The notes under the pieces were generated by a model. The model saw only the letters and a program-made list of their open reading frames with translations. It did not search any database and was not told the origin of the DNA. Both the position numbers and the translations under genes were made by a program. A DNA stretch of 16,843 nucleotides from Ruminococcaceae bacterium UBA1320 (GTDB taxonomy: Bacteria; Bacillota; Clostridia; Oscillospirales; Ethanoligenentaceae): contig DBTI01000197.1 of assembly GCA_002306975.1 (NCBI GenBank), forward strand, positions 1 to 16,843, read 5' to 3'. Positions 14,102 through 16,843 of the stretch are shown in pieces. Every line of letters begins with the position of its first letter. The stretch's first letter is position 1.

Positions 14102-14134
14102 CGACACCGTGCCAAAAGCACGGTGTCGTTTTTT
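14102..14134 (+). terminator. Intrinsic terminator of HPr
   Basis: CGACACCGTGC (14102-14112) pairs perfectly with GCACGGTGTCG (14118-14128), loop CAAAA, followed by TTTTTT (14129-14134). It separates HPr from uvrC. Confidence 0.95.
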
Positions 14135-14187
14135 ACAATGTATAAGTTTTTTGTTAAAAAATTTTTTCGGTCTGGGGGCGAGTGGAT

Positions 14188-16035
14188 ATGGATAATGAGA
14201 AGCTCTCAAAGCTTAAAGAAAAATCCCGGGGGCTGCCGTTTGAGCCGGGTGTTTATATCATGAAGGACGCCGGCGGCCACATCATATATATCGGTAAAGC
14301 CAAAGCGCTTCGCCGCCGCGTAAGCCAGTATTTTCTGCGTTTTGAGCACCATGAGGGAAAAGTGCGCAAAATGGTGGAGCACGTAGACAATTTTGAATAT
14401 ATCATCACCGACAGCGAGTTTGAAGCGCTTGTCCTTGAATGCAGCTTGATCAAACAGCATAAGCCAAAATACAATATTTTATTAAAAGACGATAAAGGCT
14501 ACAGCTATATCAGAGTGACGTTAAACGATCCGTGGCCGCGTATAGAATCGGTCAAAAAAAAGGATGAAGACGGCGCGTTATACCTCGGGCCGTATATAAG
14601 CTCGTTTTCCGTGAATGAGGCGGTTGACGAGGCTATAAAAGCGTTTGCTCTGCCCACATGCTCCCGCCGCTTTGAACAGGACGCGGGGCGCGGCCGCCCG
14701 TGCCTCAACTATTTTATTCACCAGTGCTGCGCGCCCTGCCGTGGTCGTATGAAAAAAGAAGAATACCGCGAAAACGTTGAGAACGCCGTAACGTTCTTAA
14801 AAGGCGGCTATGATACGATAATCAAACAGTTGACGCAAGATATGGACAGGTTCGCCGAAAGGCTCGAATTTGAAAAGGCCGCGCGTCTTCGTGACCGCAT
14901 TGCCGCGATTAAAAGAATACGCGAACGGCAAAAGGTTGTCGCCTCAAAGGTGGAAAATCAGGACGTTATTGCTCACGCAAGCGACGGTTGCAACATGGAT
15001 TTTGAGGTTTTTATTATTCGCGGCGGCAGACTGACAGACCGCGAAAGCTATATGCTTGATTTTATGGCAGACGAAAAAGCCGCCCGCGCGGAATTTTTGC
15101 GCCGCTACTATTCCCTTGCGAAAATGCCGCCTTCCCGTGTCACGCTCGACGGAGAAACCGACGACAAGATGCTGCTCGAACAGTATCTTTCAAAGACTGC
15201 GGGGCGCAAGGTAAGCATAACAGTGCCGCAAAAGGGCGAACAGGCGGCGCTCGTAGCCATGGTAAAGAACAATGCCGAGGAGAAAATCGGCAGAATATCA
15301 GCGCGTCCCGCAAAGTCCGACAAGGTGCTCGACGAGCTCGGCACGCTGCTTGGACTGGATCACCGTCCAGACTATATCGAGGCTTATGATATTTCAAACA
15401 CTGCGGGAACAGGCGTTGTCGCCGGAATGGTGGTGTTTGAGGGCGGAAGGCCGCTCAAAAGTGCCTACAAGAAATTCTCCATAAAAACCGTAGTGGGGCA
15501 GGACGATTATGCCTGCATGCGCGAGGTCGTCGGGCGTAGACTTGCCCGGTTAAAAGAATCCTGTGAGGATGAAAACAGCCCCAAAAACGGTTTTGGGCGC
15601 ATGCCTGACGTTATTCTGCTTGACGGCGGAAAAGGGCATGTCGGCGCGGTAAAACCCGTGCTTTCGGAATACGGCTTTGACATACCGCTTTACGGAATGG
15701 TTAAAGACGACAAGCACCGCACCCGCGCTATTGCCGCCGACGGCGGAGAAATAGCCATAAACGCAAATCGCAGCGTATTTACGCTGATTTCACAGATTCA
15801 GGACGAGGTTCACCGTTTTGCCATCACCTATCATCACAAAACGCAGGGCAAACAGGCGTTTGCAACAAGGCTGACACAGGCACCACAGATAGGCGAGGGC
15901 AGGGCAAAGTCTCTGATGAAGCACTTTAAAACCATTACTGCTTTGAAAGCGGCAACGGAGGAAGAGCTTGCGGCCGCGCCGGGGATGACGCGGGCGGCGG
16001 CAGCGGCATTGAGGGAGTGGTTGCAGAGCAACTGA
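14188..16035 (+). CDS. uvrC: Excinuclease ABC subunit C (UvrC)
   Basis: A 615-residue nucleotide-excision-repair nuclease that makes both incisions around a lesion in the UvrB-DNA complex. Domains in order: GIY-YIG nuclease (GVYIM at 21-25, YIGKAK at 34-39, Arg42 region, EFEALVLE near 77-84); a four-cysteine Fe-S-type cluster (Cys158, Cys172, Cys180, Cys184 in TCSRRF...RPCLNYFIHQCCAPC); a UVR/UvrB-binding coiled region (about 210-246); an RNase H-like nuclease (EAYDISNTAGT, VILLDGGKGH, QDEVHRFAITYHH); and a C-terminal helix-hairpin-helix pair ending with AAAALREWLQSN. A GTG at 14182 lies only 3 nt after GGGGG, so the ATG at 14188 is preferred. It stands alone after the HPr terminator. Confidence 0.97.
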   Translation: MDNEKLSKLKEKSRGLPFEPGVYIMKDAGGHIIYIGKAKALRRRVSQYFLRFEHHEGKVRKMVEHVDNFEYIITDSEFEALVLECSLIKQHKPKYNILLKDDKGYSYIRVTLNDPWPRIESVKKKDEDGALYLGPYISSFSVNEAVDEAIKAFALPTCSRRFEQDAGRGRPCLNYFIHQCCAPCRGRMKKEEYRENVENAVTFLKGGYDTIIKQLTQDMDRFAERLEFEKAARLRDRIAAIKRIRERQKVVASKVENQDVIAHASDGCNMDFEVFIIRGGRLTDRESYMLDFMADEKAARAEFLRRYYSLAKMPPSRVTLDGETDDKMLLEQYLSKTAGRKVSITVPQKGEQAALVAMVKNNAEEKIGRISARPAKSDKVLDELGTLLGLDHRPDYIEAYDISNTAGTGVVAGMVVFEGGRPLKSAYKKFSIKTVVGQDDYACMREVVGRRLARLKESCEDENSPKNGFGRMPDVILLDGGKGHVGAVKPVLSEYGFDIPLYGMVKDDKHRTRAIAADGGEIAINANRSVFTLISQIQDEVHRFAITYHHKTQGKQAFATRLTQAPQIGEGRAKSLMKHFKTITALKAATEEELAAAPGMTRAAAAALREWLQSN

Positions 16036-16065
16036 TTAGTTGCTTTGCAACATGGTGCTTTTTTT
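16020..16065 (+). terminator. Terminator of uvrC, overlapping the stop codon
   Basis: GTTGCA-G-AGCAACT (16020-16033) pairs with AGTTGCT-T-TGCAAC (16038-16051), a 14-bp stem with one G-T pair, loop GATT; seven T follow at 16059-16065. The stem includes the last uvrC codons. The 7-nt gap before the T run is longer than usual. Confidence 0.75.
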
Positions 16066-16157
16066 ATGCTTAAAAGTGCATTCTTCAAGTAACACTTTTG
16101 CTCAAGATTACTTTTAAGTTTGTTTAAAAGAATATTCTTAAAATAACAACTTTGTCG
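16066..16157. other. AT-rich stretch with three short hairpins, no gene seen
   Basis: AAAAGTG/CACTTTT (16072-16099), CTTTTAA/TTAAAAG (16111-16130) and the palindrome AAGAATATTCTT (16128-16139) follow the uvrC terminator. They lie at the border of the GC-rich repeat region. No ORF with a ribosome-binding site is present. Confidence 0.45.
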
Positions 16158-16250
16158 CTTACGCCGCGACTGGCGGTTCCTTTCTGTGCGTACAGAAAGG
16201 AACTAAAGAAACGCGGGGCTGCCGCCCTCGACCCGCAGTGAGGGCACCGA
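16158..16250 (+). repeat. Repeat unit A (inverted partner of unit B)
   Basis: This stretch contains a perfect 12-bp hairpin, GTTCCTTTCTGT (16176-16187) with ACAGAAAGGAAC (16192-16203), loop GCGT, then a GC-rich tail ending GGGCACCGA. The reverse complement of 16749-16843 aligns along its length: ACGCCG, GGCGGTTCCTT, AAGGAACTAAA, GGGGCT and GGGCACCGA recur in the same order. Similarity seems to go on, more weakly, to about 16360, with TTATAGCA and GGCAAA-type blocks. No protein is supported. It is probably a dispersed, structured non-coding repeat. Confidence 0.7.
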
Positions 16251-16295
16251 AGCGGGCGCTTAGTTTATCAGCGCACCTTTTATAGCAGCGCGGCA

Positions 16296-16387
16296 GGCAA
16301 ACAAAAAAATCCGTTCGGCCGAAATAAGAACAAGGCCTCACAGTTTTTGTTTGCCGGATTTGAGAAATTTTCAATTTCTCAAATCCG
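16296..16387. repeat. Two adjoining long stem-loops in the repeat region
   Basis: Stem 1: GGCAAACAAAAA (16296-16307) pairs perfectly with TTTTTGTTTGCC (16344-16355) and encloses the palindrome TTCGGCCGAA. Stem 2: GGATTTGAGAAATT (16356-16369) pairs perfectly with AATTTCTCAAATCC (16373-16386). The stems abut directly, suggesting coaxial stacking in RNA. A further hairpin, GCGCC/GGCGC, follows near 16413-16430. Confidence 0.65.
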
Positions 16388-16442
16388 CTTCTCTCGGCTA
16401 CAAACTCAGCGCCAAAGCGCCCGTTTCGGCGCGTGCCTATAA

Positions 16443-16664
16443 GGCAAATATAAGATTAGTGTTTTTAGATACTCTTTAAATGAGGACTGCGAAATCACAG
16501 AAATAGAAACAGATCAAATATCTCAGAAACCAATTAGCACAAAAGAGCCACAGCAGAAGCAATCAGATCATATCTACTTTATAGCCACGCAACCGCGTAG
16601 GGCACGAAAGCCCCGGACATGGTTGGTAAGAGCACGGAGGGAACCGAAAACAAAACGGCTTTGA
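16443..16664 (+). other. Start-less open frame in the AT-rich core of the repeat region
   Basis: Reading from GGC at 16443 to TGA at 16662-16664 gives 74 codons open in one frame. The first half reads KISVFRYSLNEDCEITEIE and onward with protein-like composition; the second half is an arginine-rich reading of repeat sequence. There is no ATG, GTG or TTG start with a ribosome-binding site. It may be a gene remnant cut by the repeats, or chance. It is not called as a gene. Confidence 0.25.
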
Positions 16665-16699
16665 CTGTTTGAGCATAACGCGAGTTTCAAAGCCATTTT
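16652..16699. repeat. Stem-loop in the right half of the repeat region
   Basis: AAAACGGCTTTGA (16652-16664) pairs with TCAAAGCCATTTT (16687-16699), 12 of 13 positions, loop 22 nt. It occupies the same relative place next to unit B as stem 1 (16296-16355) does next to unit A. Confidence 0.55.
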
Positions 16700-16748
16700 G
16701 CCGAGAGTGCTATAAGTAGAGCGGTAGCGTACTTGTTCGTGACCGGAG

Positions 16749-16843
16749 TCGGTGCCCTTCCACTGGGTTGAGGGGCAGTAGCCCCCACGGTTTTTTAGTT
16801 CCTTTTTTGGCGGCAAAGAAGGAACCGCCCGCCACGGCGTGAG
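16749..16843 (-). repeat. Repeat unit B, running off the window
   Basis: An inverted, diverged copy of unit A. It carries the matching hairpin, GTTCCTTTTTTG (16798-16809) with CAAAGAAGGAAC (16814-16825), one G-T pair, loop GCGG, and a second hairpin GGGGC/GCCCC (about 16772-16784). It probably continues past the right edge. The changes within the stem keep pairing, which suggests selection on structure. Confidence 0.7.

Noticed and set aside
16159..16374. Minus-strand ORF of 71 codons
   Set aside because: It reads through the hairpins of repeat unit A, has no recognised domain and no ribosome-binding site evidence; it is a by-product of the repeat.
16574..16816. Minus-strand ORF of 80 codons
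   Set aside because: It lies almost wholly in repeat unit B and neighbouring stem-loops; low-complexity, cysteine and arginine-rich reading typical of translated non-coding repeats.
1..16843. CRISPR array, tRNA or rRNA genes
   Set aside because: No regularly spaced direct repeats and no tRNA cloverleaf or rRNA sequence were recognised on either strand.

Overview
The window looks like chromosomal DNA from a low-to-mid-GC Clostridia member, most likely an Oscillospiraceae/Ruminococcaceae-type gut or rumen anaerobe. The basis is Shine-Dalgarno sites of the AGGAGG type, near-consensus housekeeping promoters, a T-box leader, the ylxM-ffh-rpsP-khpA-rimM-trmD order, and HPr with His15 and Ser46. 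This placement is inferred from gene content; no 16S or marker search was possible.

Layout: (1) 1-3100: a terminator-like hairpin at the left edge, a long inverted repeat, a SERCA-like P-type Ca2+ ATPase, then two related GC/AT hairpins whose arms can also cross-pair. (2) 3151-6594: a perfect-consensus promoter drives a T-box leader (predicted Ile specifier ATC) with an intrinsic terminator. It is followed by a pentapeptide-repeat protein, an XRE-cupin regulator and an acyl-CoA synthetase on the same strand, closed by a bidirectional terminator. (3) 6613-9195, minus strand: an AI-2E/PerM-type membrane protein and an AAA_14/DUF4143-like ATPase. The ATPase promoter is overlapped by an inverted repeat. 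(4) 9717-13545: the conserved protein-export and ribosome-maturation cluster ylxM-ffh-rpsP-khpA-rimM-trmD, with a consensus promoter and a hairpin at the predicted mRNA 5' end. The frequent neighbours ftsY and rplS are absent. (5) 13739-16065: HPr as its own transcription unit, then uvrC. (6) 16066-16843: no convincing gene; AT-rich hairpins followed by a structured repeat region with two divergent inverted copies of a ~95 bp (possibly ~200 bp) unit, the second running off the window.

The most unusual feature is the T-box. It normally senses uncharged tRNA upstream of aminoacyl-tRNA synthetase, amino-acid biosynthesis or transport genes. Here the first gene behind it encodes a pentapeptide-repeat protein, followed without an evident strong terminator by a regulator/acyl-CoA ligase pair. 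If transcription continues through all three, this would be a tRNA-starvation-responsive unit with an unexpected output. The second unusual item is the right-edge repeat, which looks like a dispersed non-coding family.
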